DNA of 64,000 bases, taken from NCBI GenBank assembly GCA_002395805.1, contig DGVB01000015.1, positions 8,974-72,973 of the forward strand, given 5' to 3'. Positions 25,568 to 34,971 of the stretch are shown one piece after another; the stretch's first letter is position 1; each line of letters begins with the position of its first letter. The notes under the pieces were generated by a model. The model saw only the letters and a list, made by a program, of their open reading frames with translations, searched no databases and was not told the DNA's origin. This stretch comes from Bacteroidales bacterium UBA4295 (GTDB taxonomy: Bacteria > Bacteroidota > Bacteroidia > Bacteroidales > Paludibacteraceae). A program made the position numbers and the translations under genes.

Positions 25568-26515
25568 TTATTGCAATCTGAAATTCACCGGAACGGTGTA
25601 TTTGACGCGAACCGGTTTGCCTCTCTGTTTGCCGGGTTGCCATCTCGGCATGGACTTGATCACGCGTACTGCCTCTCTGTCAAGCGAAGGATCGCCTCCT
25701 GTGCGAACCACCTCCACGTTCTCTATCTTGCCGTCCTTGGCAACCACGAACTGCACGATCACGCGGCCCTGGATCGAATTCTCCTGCGCGATCTTCGGGT
25801 ATTTGACGTTCGCAGAGAGGTACTCCGCCAGCGCGTCCTGTCCACCCGGGAAATCCGGCATCTGCATATAGGGTTCGAACTTCTGCTTCGGACGTTTCAC
25901 CACTTTGCCTTTCTCATTGTAATAAACGGTCGTCAGGTTCGTGGTCTTCTCGTCCAAAGATTCCTCGTATTGCAGCGCTCCGTCGGGGTAATAGCACTTA
26001 CGGGTATAGAAAATGCCCTCTGCGCCGTATTTGGAGGCTTTGTAACTCAGGATCACTTCCTCTTTGGTCTTGCCGTTCGGATAGAGATACGTCTCTTGGG
26101 CAAGACGGTTGCGCACTTTGGTCGGAGGCGTGCCGGGCACAACGCTCTTGCGCTCCTCGATCACGAGGGTGTAGATCTCCATGGCTTCCACTTTGCCCTC
26201 TGCGTTGAAATAGAGCTGTTTGCCTTTCTGCAAGCCCTGTCCTTCTCCTGTCGCCACTCGTTTCTGGACGGAGCGCAAGCGATCCTCCGCTTTCGTATAA
26301 TACTGCATGGTCACAGTATTGGACGCGGTGTCCACTTTCTTGACCAAACCGTACATCGTCGCTGCCTCTGGCGCAACAGCTTCATAGCTGTCATTCACCC
26401 AGATCTTGGCATCCGCCGTATAAAGCGGATTTGCTTGATCCTCTGCTTGCGCGAACGCCCACGCAGGCATGCACAAAACAATAAAAATTAACAGTCTTTT
26501 CATGTTCCTTTTCAT
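25568..26515 (-). CDS. TonB C-terminal domain periplasmic protein
   Basis: About 315 residues. A cleavable-looking signal peptide (MKRLLIFIVLCMPAWAFAQ) starts the protein. A middle region of WD/MORN-like short repeats (YYPDGALQYEES, YYNEKGKVVKR) is followed by a TonB C-terminal domain in residues 230-315 (FPGGQDALAEYL, VQFVVAKDGKIENVEVVRTGGDPSLDREA, WQPGKQRG). With a signal peptide instead of a membrane anchor it is not a classical energy transducer. The promoter at 26537-26568 excludes the ATG at 26539; the start is at 26515 or 26503. It is the first gene of the minus-strand operon. Confidence 0.85.
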   Translation of the reverse strand: MKRNMKRLLIFIVLCMPAWAFAQAEDQANPLYTADAKIWVNDSYEAVAPEAATMYGLVKKVDTASNTVTMQYYTKAEDRLRSVQKRVATGEGQGLQKGKQLYFNAEGKVEAMEIYTLVIEERKSVVPGTPPTKVRNRLAQETYLYPNGKTKEEVILSYKASKYGAEGIFYTRKCYYPDGALQYEESLDEKTTNLTTVYYNEKGKVVKRPKQKFEPYMQMPDFPGGQDALAEYLSANVKYPKIAQENSIQGRVIVQFVVAKDGKIENVEVVRTGGDPSLDREAVRVIKSMPRWQPGKQRGKPVRVKYTVPVNFRLQ

Positions 26516-26536
26516 ACGCACGTACATTTGAGCCTG

Positions 26537-26568
26537 CAAAATTACTACTTTTTTTTGACATATGCAAA
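26537..26568 (-). promoter_or_regulatory. Promoter of the TonB-domain gene and envelope operon
   Basis: Minus-strand TTTG (26565-26568) and TAATTTTG (26537-26544) are 20 bases apart, with initiation expected near 26530. Confidence 0.88.
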
Positions 26569-26583
26569 TATAAAATTTTCAAC

Positions 26584-26698
26584 AAAAAGTGTATATATAC
26601 ATAGTATATATACAGTAAAAGCGCATTAAGTGCAAAAAACGGCAAATATCCTATGGGTATCTTATGGTTATCCTATGGGTATCTTATGGTGCGATCAC
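26584..26698. repeat. AT-palindrome element D, copy 1
   Basis: The element consists of a TATATATA-CATAG-TATATATA palindrome, a small hairpin around GCGCATTAAGTGC, an A tract, and three to four CCTATGGGTATC words. A diverged copy in opposite orientation is at 46815-46935. Both lie between a minus-strand promoter and a plus-strand gene. Confidence 0.8.
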
Positions 26699-26759
26699 AA
26701 TCTTTACCCTATTTTGTGTTCTCCGTCATTGTGTTTTGTCGATTATTTTTACATAATTA

Positions 26760-26791
26760 TTTGCACAATTCGAAAAAAAATTGTAAATTTG
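26760..26791 (+). promoter_or_regulatory. Promoter of the MgtC gene
   Basis: TTTG at 26760-26763 and TAAATTTG at 26784-26791 are separated by 20 bases; the start codon follows 20 bases later. Confidence 0.85.
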
Positions 26792-26811
26792 CACCCGATT
26801 TCGAGACGGCT

Positions 26812-27288
26812 ATGATTGACACTTTTATTCAGACAAATTGGATACAGTTGCTGACGAAAGTTCTGTTGGCGACGGCGCTGGGTTATTTGATGGGTATGGA
26901 GCGCGAGATGCACGGAAAAGCGGTGGGCCGCAGGACCATCTCATTAATCGCGATCGGCAGTATGCTGTATGTTTTGATGTCCCCCTCTATCATGGGCGGC
27001 GACAATTCCCGTGTGATAGCGCAAGTGGTGTCAGGAATCGGTTTTCTAGGCGCAGGTATTATCTTCAAGCACGGCGACACGGTAAAAGGTCTGACCACAG
27101 CAGCCACCGTGTGGTGCGCCGCAGCTATCGGCTGTCTTTGCGGTGTGGGCATGTTTGCCGAAGCCATCATCGGGACGGCAGTAGTGATGATCATCAACCT
27201 GCTATTCAAACATCCGGCGAAGAAGGGACAAAGTGACAAAGAGCAAAGTGACAAGGGACAAAGGGCGGGCAATGATATTGCCCTATAA
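26812..27288 (+). CDS. MgtC/SapB family membrane protein
   Basis: 158 residues with four hydrophobic helices and the MgtC signature: GYLMGMEREMHGKAVGRRT, VSGIGFLGAGIIFKHGDTVKGLTTAATVWCAAAIG. MgtC relatives affect magnesium homeostasis and F-ATP synthase activity; the C-terminal ACT-like domain of long MgtC is missing, so it is the short SapB form. The tail (KKGQSDKEQSDKGQR) is encoded by a phased word array (GGGACAAAGTG type) at 27228-27275. The start at 26812 follows the promoter at proper distance. The 81 bases after it show no hairpin. Confidence 0.9.
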   Translation: MIDTFIQTNWIQLLTKVLLATALGYLMGMEREMHGKAVGRRTISLIAIGSMLYVLMSPSIMGGDNSRVIAQVVSGIGFLGAGIIFKHGDTVKGLTTAATVWCAAAIGCLCGVGMFAEAIIGTAVVMIINLLFKHPAKKGQSDKEQSDKGQRAGNDIAL

Positions 27289-27369
27289 TACAAAGAAAGA
27301 TTTTAAAGGTCAAAAATTATCGAAAATTAGGGAAAATTAAAATATAGGGAAACTTAATTACTGATACTT

Positions 27370-28179
27370 ATGATAAAAAAACACATTCTTTATTTGCTGG
27401 TATGCATAGTGGGCATGAGTATGCAAAGCATGCCGGCGTTCGGATGGGGACAAGAAGGACACCGTATTATCGCGAAAATCGCGTATGACAACCTGAGTTG
27501 CAGAGTGAAGAAGAAAGTGGACAAGATCACCGGCAAGCGCGGAATGATCTACTGGTCCAACTGGGCGGACGAGATCAAAAGCGACAATATCTACCCGCAG
27601 AGTATCAAAGACGGATGGCATTACCAGGATTTTGAGGCAGGGCTGAGCGACAGCCTTGTAGCCGATGCGCTGGTTCATTACCGCTCCGAAGGCGGAAACC
27701 TATTCCGCGCGCTGGATTCGCTGGAGTTGGAGATGGCGGGGGAGAAAGTGGATCCGATGAATGCGAACCATATCATGCGATTTATCATTCACCTGAACGG
27801 TGACCGTTATTGTCCGGTGCATATCGCGCACATGGACGACAAAGGCGGTAACACCGTGAAGATGAAATGGTTCGGCCGCGAGACGAACCTGCATGCCGTA
27901 TGGGACTCCAAGATCATCGAGAGCCAAGGGTATAGCTACACCGAGTACGCCCAGATGATCGAAGACGAATACCGGGATATGAAAAAAGAGATCGAGCAGA
28001 AGAGCGACGAGCAGCTGCTGATAGAGAGTTACCATATGACCGAAGCGATCTACCAATACCAGCAGATTTGGGACGGCAATCCATATCACTATATCTACAC
28101 CTGGCGGCAGCCAATGGAGCGGCAGCTCTATACCGCCGGAATACGGCTCGCTATGCGGCTGAACAAAATGCTGAAATAA
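27370..28179 (+). CDS. S1/P1 family zinc nuclease, secreted
   Basis: 269 residues with a signal peptide ending PAFG. The mature protein begins WGQEGHRIIAKIA, in which the N-terminal Trp and the His are zinc ligands of S1/P1 nucleases. Other ligands are in IYWSNWADEI, HYQDFEA, DPMNANHIMRFIIHLNGD and NLHAVWDSKII. These enzymes cut single-stranded DNA and RNA to 5'-nucleotides and have 3'-nucleotidase activity. It is the first gene of an apparent five-gene operon with a TonB receptor and OB-fold surface proteins, 16 bases before the receptor, which suggests nucleic acid scavenging. Confidence 0.93.
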   Translation: MIKKHILYLLVCIVGMSMQSMPAFGWGQEGHRIIAKIAYDNLSCRVKKKVDKITGKRGMIYWSNWADEIKSDNIYPQSIKDGWHYQDFEAGLSDSLVADALVHYRSEGGNLFRALDSLELEMAGEKVDPMNANHIMRFIIHLNGDRYCPVHIAHMDDKGGNTVKMKWFGRETNLHAVWDSKIIESQGYSYTEYAQMIEDEYRDMKKEIEQKSDEQLLIESYHMTEAIYQYQQIWDGNPYHYIYTWRQPMERQLYTAGIRLAMRLNKMLK

Positions 28180-28195
28180 TGAATAGTTCAAAGAT

Positions 28196-30910
28196 ATGAA
28201 AAGATTTATTCCTTTTGTGCTGTGTCTGTTTGCGGCGGGGAGTCTGTTCGCCCAGGCACAGAAAGTGACAGGAAGCGTTCGGGACGCAAAGACCGGTGAG
28301 GAACTCATCGGCGTGTCGGTTCTGGAGGTCGGAACCACCAACGGAAACACCACCGATTTGGATGGTAATTTCACGCTGAACGTGGAGCCCGGAGCGACCC
28401 TGCAGTTGTCGTATGTGGGGTACAAGACCCTGGAGATCGGCGCCAAGAAAGGCGACCTCGGCGTCATTCGTCTGGAGCCGGAAGCGATAGCCCTGGAAGA
28501 CGTGACGATCACCGGCCAGATGGCACGTACGCAACAGACGCCGGTAGCGGTCAGCCAAGTGACTGCGCTGGAGATTGAGGAGCGTCTGGCAGGTCAGGAG
28601 TTTCCGGAAGTGCTGAAAAACACACCGGGTGTGCACGCCAACGGTCAAGGTGGCGGTTGGGGCGACTCGGAGATCTGGATGCGCGGTTTCGACAACACCA
28701 ACGTAGCAACCATGATCAACGGTGTCCCCATGAACGACATGGAGGGCGGAACGGTCTATTGGAGCAACTGGCAAGGTCTGAGCGACGTCACATCCGTCAT
28801 GCAGACCCAGCGCGGTATGGGTGCTTCGAAGTTGTCGGCTCCTTCTGTGGGTGGTACGATCAACATCGTCACCCGCGGTATAGACGCCAAGAAAGGCGGT
28901 TCGCTGAGTTACGCTATGGGAAACGACGGATATAACAAAGTGATGTTCAGCGTGAGCACGGGTCTGATGAAAAACGGTTGGGCGATCACCGTCATGGGCA
29001 GCCGCACTTGGGGTAACGGATATATCCAGGGAACAAGTTTCCAAGGATACAGCTATTTCGCGAATATCTCCAAACGCATCAACGAGAACCACCAGCTCTC
29101 CCTCACCGGTTTCGGTGCGCCGCAGTGGCACTGGACGCGTCCGGCAGGACGTTACGGCGCGCTGACGCTGGCGGAGTGGAACCGCGTGGCGCAATACATG
29201 CCGTCCGGTATGGACCGCCGCAGATACAACCCTTCCTACGGTCTCGGACGCGACGGCAAACAGGCGGGTACGAACTATAACCAATACCACAAGCCGCAGA
29301 TCAGTCTCAACCACATCTGGCAGATTGACGACCTAAGCAGTCTCTCCACCACCGCCTATGTCTCCATCGGACGCGGTTTCGGACGCACGGCGGAGAACGG
29401 CTACGGTTCGGCTTATTCGTACAGCGACCTCACCAACGGAGCAGCAAACGGTCAGATCACCACTACGTTCCGCGACCCCGTCACCGGTATGTTTGACTAC
29501 GGCATGGTGCAAGAGATCAACGCTGCTTCGGAGTCCGGTTCGGAACTCGTCATCTGCGAGAACCGTAACTACCATAACTGGGTGGGACTCGTCTCGACGT
29601 ACGACAAGAAATTCCTTGACTGCCTCGAACTGACAGCCGGTGTCGATGTGCGCTACTACCAAGGAATCCACCAAGCGGTCGTAAGCGACCTTTTCGGCGG
29701 CAGTTATTATATCGACGCTACGCGTAGCAAGGTCAATCCGGCGAATAATCCCAATGCCGCTGACATCAACTGGGTGACCGAGAAATTAGGAGTTGGCGAC
29801 ATCGCCTACCGCGACTACACAGGTACGATCGTGCAGGAAGGAATCTTCGGAAGCCTGGAATACAGCAAGAACAATCTCTCCGCCTTCATCAACGGTTCGC
29901 TCTCTTTCAACCATAACTGGCGTACCGACCGCTACTATTATAATAATGTAACCGCGCGCGACTCCGTTGTACGCGTGAGCGGAACAATCAAGGGCGGTCT
30001 GAACTACAAGTTCGCCAAATGGCACAACGTGTTCGTCAACGCCGGTTACATCAGCCGTGCGCCGAAGTACCAGAATATCTACATGTCCGTCAGCACGTCC
30101 AATGCCATCAACAACCAGGCGCGCAACGAGCAGATCGCGTCCGTGGAAGTGGGGTACGGATTCGAGAACCAATACGCTTCGATCCACGTGAACGGCTATT
30201 TCACAGAATGGATGGACAAAGCGATGACCAAATACGGCACGTTGAACGACCAGGTGACCAATTACTACCTTAATATGACGGGCGTAGGCGCGCGCCATAT
30301 GGGTCTGGAGTTCGAAGCCAAAGCCCGTCCGACCAAATGGCTGGAGATCAGCGCCATGGTTTCGCTCGGAGACTGGAAATGGGACCGCGACAGCGTAGTC
30401 GGTTACGCTTACGACGAACACGGCCTGCCTATGACCGCCGACGGTCAAGTGACGGAAATAGGAGCGCCAGACCATTTCTGGGCGAAAGTAAACATGAAGG
30501 GCATTCACGTCGGCGGACAGGCACAGACAACCGCCAACTTCGGTATTCTCTTCAAGCCGTTCAAGGGCTTCCGTATTGGCGGCGAATATACGCTGTATGA
30601 TCGCAACTATAGTTATTATTCCTTCTCGGGAAGCGATCTGACGCCGGGTAAAGTGATGAATATCGTAGAGCCTTACCGCTGTCCTTTAGGCGGCAGTCTG
30701 GACCTGCGCGCCAGCTATTCGTTCGATATGGGACCGATCCGCGCTACCCTCGGAGGCAATGTGACGAATGTGCTGAACCAATACTATATCGAGAAAGCCT
30801 GGTCCGCCAGCACGACAACCACCACCGTGTCGGAGAACACCAAGGATAACATCTATTTCTTCTACAACAAGGGAAGACAGTGGAATATACGTCTCAAATT
30901 GCAATTCTAA
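28196..30910 (+). CDS. TonB-dependent outer-membrane receptor
   Basis: 904 residues. The signal peptide (to SLFAQAQ) is followed by a carboxypeptidase-D regulatory-like domain (VTGSVRDAKTGEELIGVSV, residues 22-105), a plug (PVAVSQVTALEIEERL to INIVTRG, about 105-225) and a 22-strand barrel ending WNIRLKLQF. It lacks the long SusC-type plug extension and has no SusD partner, so it is a general nutrient receptor. The neighbours (S1/P1 nuclease, OB-fold proteins, DUF5020) suggest nucleic acid fragments or bound metals as cargo; this is inference. Confidence 0.92.
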   Translation: MKRFIPFVLCLFAAGSLFAQAQKVTGSVRDAKTGEELIGVSVLEVGTTNGNTTDLDGNFTLNVEPGATLQLSYVGYKTLEIGAKKGDLGVIRLEPEAIALEDVTITGQMARTQQTPVAVSQVTALEIEERLAGQEFPEVLKNTPGVHANGQGGGWGDSEIWMRGFDNTNVATMINGVPMNDMEGGTVYWSNWQGLSDVTSVMQTQRGMGASKLSAPSVGGTINIVTRGIDAKKGGSLSYAMGNDGYNKVMFSVSTGLMKNGWAITVMGSRTWGNGYIQGTSFQGYSYFANISKRINENHQLSLTGFGAPQWHWTRPAGRYGALTLAEWNRVAQYMPSGMDRRRYNPSYGLGRDGKQAGTNYNQYHKPQISLNHIWQIDDLSSLSTTAYVSIGRGFGRTAENGYGSAYSYSDLTNGAANGQITTTFRDPVTGMFDYGMVQEINAASESGSELVICENRNYHNWVGLVSTYDKKFLDCLELTAGVDVRYYQGIHQAVVSDLFGGSYYIDATRSKVNPANNPNAADINWVTEKLGVGDIAYRDYTGTIVQEGIFGSLEYSKNNLSAFINGSLSFNHNWRTDRYYYNNVTARDSVVRVSGTIKGGLNYKFAKWHNVFVNAGYISRAPKYQNIYMSVSTSNAINNQARNEQIASVEVGYGFENQYASIHVNGYFTEWMDKAMTKYGTLNDQVTNYYLNMTGVGARHMGLEFEAKARPTKWLEISAMVSLGDWKWDRDSVVGYAYDEHGLPMTADGQVTEIGAPDHFWAKVNMKGIHVGGQAQTTANFGILFKPFKGFRIGGEYTLYDRNYSYYSFSGSDLTPGKVMNIVEPYRCPLGGSLDLRASYSFDMGPIRATLGGNVTNVLNQYYIEKAWSASTTTTTVSENTKDNIYFFYNKGRQWNIRLKLQF

Positions 30911-30916
30911 GTCATT

Positions 30917-32716
30917 ATGAAAACGAAAATTATATTAAGCACAGCCTTGGTACTTGGTACCTTGTCCCTTTGTACTTCGTGCGAGAACTATTTCGACGAG
31001 AAATATATGGGAAACGGCGATCCGCAGATCACGGACGTGCGTACCGGCATGACTTACACGCTGACGGACGATGACTACAAACTCGTCACCACTTTTGCGG
31101 AGAACCAAGAGAAAGCCCTTGCGCTTGATCCGACGGACTCCACCGGTCTGAAAGAATTGCTAGCCATCGCCACGGAGAAATCCTTCACAGAGAGCGCCTC
31201 GGCGGATATGTACGTGCCGGCATTAATGCAAAGCAAGTTCCCGTATCTGGATAACGGTACTACCTGCGATGTACTGTACACGATGCGCGAAGGCAAATCC
31301 AGCCGCGTCAAAGAGTTCACAGGAGCTCAGGGTTTTGCGCTCACCACGGATGACTACGAGACGATCTGGCAGAAACGCGGTGCTGACTACCTCACTCCGG
31401 CTACAGTACCCGGTATTCCGGCCTTCCTGAGCGGCAAAATCACCACTGCCAAAGAGGGTCTGATTGCGTTGATCTCCTATGTCTATAGCGAAGACGAGCC
31501 CGATCCATCGGAGTTATCGGATTTCCTGCCATACGAACTGACGCTGAGCGAATTGCTCGCTTTTCCGGATGAGAAGCGCCATATGATTCACGGCTATGTA
31601 GGAGAAGTGAAGTCTTCTATCTCCGGTCGTTTCTACATGGTTGACGGCGAAGCGAGCATCTATGTCTATGGTCTGACGGACGAAGACGGCAACAAGGTAT
31701 GGAAAGACAAAGGTATCCAGACGGGCGACGCGATCACCATCATCGGACGCTACTCCACAGAGAGCGGTGAGCCTCAGATTTTGGATGCAGTTTATGTCAA
31801 CCATACGCCGGCCGGCGCTCCTGCACCGAGACGTGCCAAACAGGCCCGACATTTCGAGAATATCAACGCGCTCTACCAGTTAACCGCGGAAGGTTGGGTT
31901 CCTTATGCAAACGAGCAACTGAAAGCAGCTATCGCGCTGCCGCAGCGGATCTATGAATCCGCCGGAGTGAGCCAGATTACAGACATGAATATCATTCTCA
32001 AATACCTGCAAGCCACCTATCCTTATGCCGCAGACAAAGAGATCTATCTCGTGGCATATATGGGTAAGAACGGCGCTACCGCTGACGAATGGGTTGTGAA
32101 TGGCACCGAGTTTGAATTAACCACAGGGTATATTACCGAGACAATGTCCTTCGAACGTAAGAACAACGCGTGGATGGCGAATATATCCACCTATCTGCAA
32201 GCGAAATTCGTCGGCGAAGGTCCTGGTAAATTCACGATCCAACATGTCTCGCTGGACGGACTGAATTATATCTGGCGGTATCAAGCAGCCTACGGCATGA
32301 CCGCATCGGCCTATGTCAGCGGCACCAACCATCGTGTGGAGGACTGGCTGATCTCGCCGAACATCCGTCTCAAGAAGAGCGTCCAGCCGCAGCTGACATT
32401 CGATCATGCAATACGCTACGGCAATGTGACAGACAACCCCAAATGGCTTAATGTCATGGTGACCGACAACTACACCGGCGATGTAACGACCACTGAATGG
32501 AAACAACTCGAATGGGTGGAAGAGTTGCCGGACGGCAGTAACTGGGTATTCCGCTCTGCAGGCACATGGGACTTGAGCGAATACAACGGCAAAACGATTG
32601 TTATCGCCTTCCGTTATGACACAGACATTGACGGCATCGAAGTACCTTCCGCTCCGACATGGGAGATACAGAACCTGTTGTTGGCGGAGCCAGCCGAAGA
32701 AGAAAACGAGGAATAA
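30917..32716 (+). CDS. OB-fold and choice-of-anchor-J surface lipoprotein
   Basis: 599 residues. The lipobox is LCTSC (Cys22). Residues 200-290 form an OB-fold (HMIHGYVGEVKSSISGRFYMVDGEASIYVYG, GDAITIIGRYS) like those in DUF5689-type Bacteroidota exoproteins, and residues 420-590 resemble a choice-of-anchor-J beta-sandwich (EDWLISPNIRLKKSVQPQLTFD, WKQLEWVEELPDGSNWVF). It starts 6 bases after the receptor, so it may be the surface-exposed binding partner. The hydrophobic core of the signal peptide is encoded by a phased word array (CTTGGTAC type). Confidence 0.8.
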   Translation: MKTKIILSTALVLGTLSLCTSCENYFDEKYMGNGDPQITDVRTGMTYTLTDDDYKLVTTFAENQEKALALDPTDSTGLKELLAIATEKSFTESASADMYVPALMQSKFPYLDNGTTCDVLYTMREGKSSRVKEFTGAQGFALTTDDYETIWQKRGADYLTPATVPGIPAFLSGKITTAKEGLIALISYVYSEDEPDPSELSDFLPYELTLSELLAFPDEKRHMIHGYVGEVKSSISGRFYMVDGEASIYVYGLTDEDGNKVWKDKGIQTGDAITIIGRYSTESGEPQILDAVYVNHTPAGAPAPRRAKQARHFENINALYQLTAEGWVPYANEQLKAAIALPQRIYESAGVSQITDMNIILKYLQATYPYAADKEIYLVAYMGKNGATADEWVVNGTEFELTTGYITETMSFERKNNAWMANISTYLQAKFVGEGPGKFTIQHVSLDGLNYIWRYQAAYGMTASAYVSGTNHRVEDWLISPNIRLKKSVQPQLTFDHAIRYGNVTDNPKWLNVMVTDNYTGDVTTTEWKQLEWVEELPDGSNWVFRSAGTWDLSEYNGKTIVIAFRYDTDIDGIEVPSAPTWEIQNLLLAEPAEEENEE

Positions 32717-32767
32717 CTAACACCAAATAATTTTACTATTTCCAATTTAATTAAAATTAACACGCAA

Positions 32768-33958
32768 ATGAAAAAGATTTTTACTTTCGCAGCAATCCTG
32801 TTTGCTGCAATGAGCCTCAACGCTCAAGAATCGATCACTTGTGCAGAAGCACTCACTCTTATGCCTGCCCAGCACAATGACGAGACCCAAGAAGTGTACA
32901 CGGTTACAGGCTATGTTACCAACACCAACGGTGCTATCAGTCCTTCTCGTACCGATGCTTCTATCGACCAACAGACTTTTTGGATGGATGATGCTAAGGG
33001 CTCCAAGAAAACCGTACAAGGCTACTGGTGCAACCTGCCGGGACACGAAGCACTCAACGTAGGCGACAAGATTTCCGTAACAGGCAAAATCATGAACTAT
33101 AACAACGCACCGGAAATCAAGAACGGCGACGTAGTGATCATAGAGCGCGCTACTGTACAAATTGACACGATTGATGCATCTGTTTGCGAGGCTCTGGAAG
33201 AAGGTTCTTCGCTCAACGCGGGTGACTATTCAGACGATGTATTTAAAGTATACGGCCGTTTGAAAGGAGCAGACCAAGTGAACAATAATGGTCAGCACAC
33301 ATTCGAGATGGCTTGTGGCGAGGATGTATTCAAACCCTATAATTGCAAGGGTGCAGAAGGTCTGGAACTCGGCAAGGGCGATAGTGTAGTAGTTATCGGC
33401 AAACTCTACAACTACAACGGAACAATTGAGATCTCCAACGGTACTGTTGAGCTCATTGAGAAGAGCCAAGAGGAAGAAGTGATTATTGAAGTGAATGTAG
33501 CAGGGGCTGTTGAGGCAGCTATGGCACTGCCTAACAGTGGTACTTCTACAGACCGCTATGCTGTTACCGGATATGTTGATTCGATCGCTGTGGCATATGA
33601 CGCCACCTACGGCAACATCTCTTTCTTCATGACCGACGACATGGCTAACCCGACTTACAATTTCGAGGCATACCGCGTTAAATGTACTGCTGATGAAGCC
33701 GCGTTAATCACTATTGGCCGTAAAGTAATTGTTACGGCTATTCTCCAGCACTACTACAAAGCAGAGGATGTTGAGAAACAGTTGCCGGAGATTAACCTGG
33801 CAGAGACAGTAGCCGGTGGTACTATCGAGCTCATCTATGGAGAAGGCATCGAGAACACTGCAGACGAAGCTAAAGCCCTCAAACTCATCGAGGCAGGTCA
33901 GGTAGTGATCATCCGCAACGGTGTTCGCTATAACGCACTGGGTATCGAGGTAAAGTAA
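32768..33958 (+). CDS. Secreted triple OB-fold protein with T9SS-like tail
   Basis: 396 residues. After the signal peptide (to LNAQ) there are three OB-fold-like repeats: about residues 42-120 (YTVTGYVTNTNG), 150-240 (VFKVYGRLKGADQ) and 258-360 (YAVTGYVDSIAVAYD). Each has the alternating pattern and a closing GDKISVTGKI or GDSVVVIGKL strand. The C-terminus (VVIIRNGVRYNALGIEVK) matches the short sorting tail shared by five other proteins in the window. OB-folds often bind nucleic acids or oligosaccharides. It lies 51 bases after the lipoprotein in the same operon. Confidence 0.8.
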   Translation: MKKIFTFAAILFAAMSLNAQESITCAEALTLMPAQHNDETQEVYTVTGYVTNTNGAISPSRTDASIDQQTFWMDDAKGSKKTVQGYWCNLPGHEALNVGDKISVTGKIMNYNNAPEIKNGDVVIIERATVQIDTIDASVCEALEEGSSLNAGDYSDDVFKVYGRLKGADQVNNNGQHTFEMACGEDVFKPYNCKGAEGLELGKGDSVVVIGKLYNYNGTIEISNGTVELIEKSQEEEVIIEVNVAGAVEAAMALPNSGTSTDRYAVTGYVDSIAVAYDATYGNISFFMTDDMANPTYNFEAYRVKCTADEAALITIGRKVIVTAILQHYYKAEDVEKQLPEINLAETVAGGTIELIYGEGIENTADEAKALKLIEAGQVVIIRNGVRYNALGIEVK

Positions 33959-33995
33959 CGCCCCACCCAACCTCCCCTGTAGGGGAGGAGAAAGA
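33959..33995. repeat. Family B palindrome between operon genes
   Basis: CGCCCCACCCAACC leads into CCTCCCC-TGTA-GGGGAGG. It fills the 41-base gap between the triple OB-fold gene and DUF5020 and might attenuate transcription. Confidence 0.75.
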
Positions 33996-33999
33996 GTGA

Positions 34000-34848
34000 A
34001 TGAGTATTAAGAAGTCCATAGTATCTGTGGGTTTGTGTCTGTGCTCGCTGATGGCGAGTGCAGGCACGAACCTGCAGTTATACTACGACTTCGGTTCGCT
34101 TGGCACGGCATGCGCTAACCAACGCTCCAACCGCGTCACTACCACGCTTGAACTCTTCTACCCCGACCCTTGGGGCAATACTTTCGCATTCATCGATCTG
34201 GACTATAACATCCACCCCTCCGACCCGAAGAACACACCCTTCATGGGCTATTTCGAGATCGCGCGGTGTCTCAATTTCTGGTCACAGACTCCCGCCAAAG
34301 ACCTCTCCGTGCAAGTGGAATACAACGGCGGTCTGGGCCTCTACAAAGACCCGCTCGGCGACATCCGCGGCTATGGAATTGAGCATGCCGCTTTAGTGGG
34401 TTTGAACTACTGCCTGCATACAGCCGACTACAAGAATATATTCAATCTGGAAATACTATTCAAGTATATCGTAGATGACTATAATATGTGGCAGATAAAA
34501 GACGGAAGCGGAAAATGGATTCGTCAGGCGGGAAATCAAATACCGCTTCAGTTCACTTTTGTCTGGGGATGCGATGATTTCTGTACAGCCCCCGGGCTTC
34601 GCTTCTCCGGTTTTCTCGATATATGGGGACAGAAATTATTGGTGCCCGACTACCAAAACGGCACCTATACTGACCCCACCCAACAATCCTTTGTATTTAT
34701 TTCCGAACCGCAACTATGGTATAACATCGGACGATGGTTCAAATGTCCGAACCTGAATATCGGCACCGAAATCGAGTTCAGTTACAATTTCATCGGTAAG
34801 GGATTTATGTGTAATCCTTGCCTCGGTATCAAATGGTGTTTTGATTAA
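34000..34848 (+). CDS. DUF5020 family outer-membrane barrel
   Basis: 282 residues with a signal peptide ending MASAG. The mature start NLQLYYDFG and the following TTTLELFYPDPWGNTFAFIDLDY are typical of DUF5020; the chain has evenly spaced amphipathic strands and ends in an aromatic residue region (CLGIKWCFD), as outer-membrane barrels do. The strand plan resembles Tsx nucleoside channels. Function is not established; in this operon, transport of nucleosides released by the S1/P1 nuclease would fit. It is the last gene of the operon; the 123 bases after it contain the promoter of the next gene. Confidence 0.78.
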   Translation: MSIKKSIVSVGLCLCSLMASAGTNLQLYYDFGSLGTACANQRSNRVTTTLELFYPDPWGNTFAFIDLDYNIHPSDPKNTPFMGYFEIARCLNFWSQTPAKDLSVQVEYNGGLGLYKDPLGDIRGYGIEHAALVGLNYCLHTADYKNIFNLEILFKYIVDDYNMWQIKDGSGKWIRQAGNQIPLQFTFVWGCDDFCTAPGLRFSGFLDIWGQKLLVPDYQNGTYTDPTQQSFVFISEPQLWYNIGRWFKCPNLNIGTEIEFSYNFIGKGFMCNPCLGIKWCFD

Positions 34849-34905
34849 TAAAAATGTTTCATTATTCGTCGTTCTGCGCTTAAAAAGCAAAAAAATGTTC
34901 AAATA

Positions 34906-34937
34906 TTTGTGTATATAAAGAAAATTACGTAATTTTG
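34906..34937 (+). promoter_or_regulatory. Promoter of the 985-residue surface protein
   Basis: TTTG at 34906-34909 and TAATTTTG at 34930-34937 are 20 bases apart; the start codon lies 35 bases further on. Confidence 0.88.
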
Positions 34938-34971
34938 CGCACTTTTAGCATTTACACAAAGAACAACGAAT

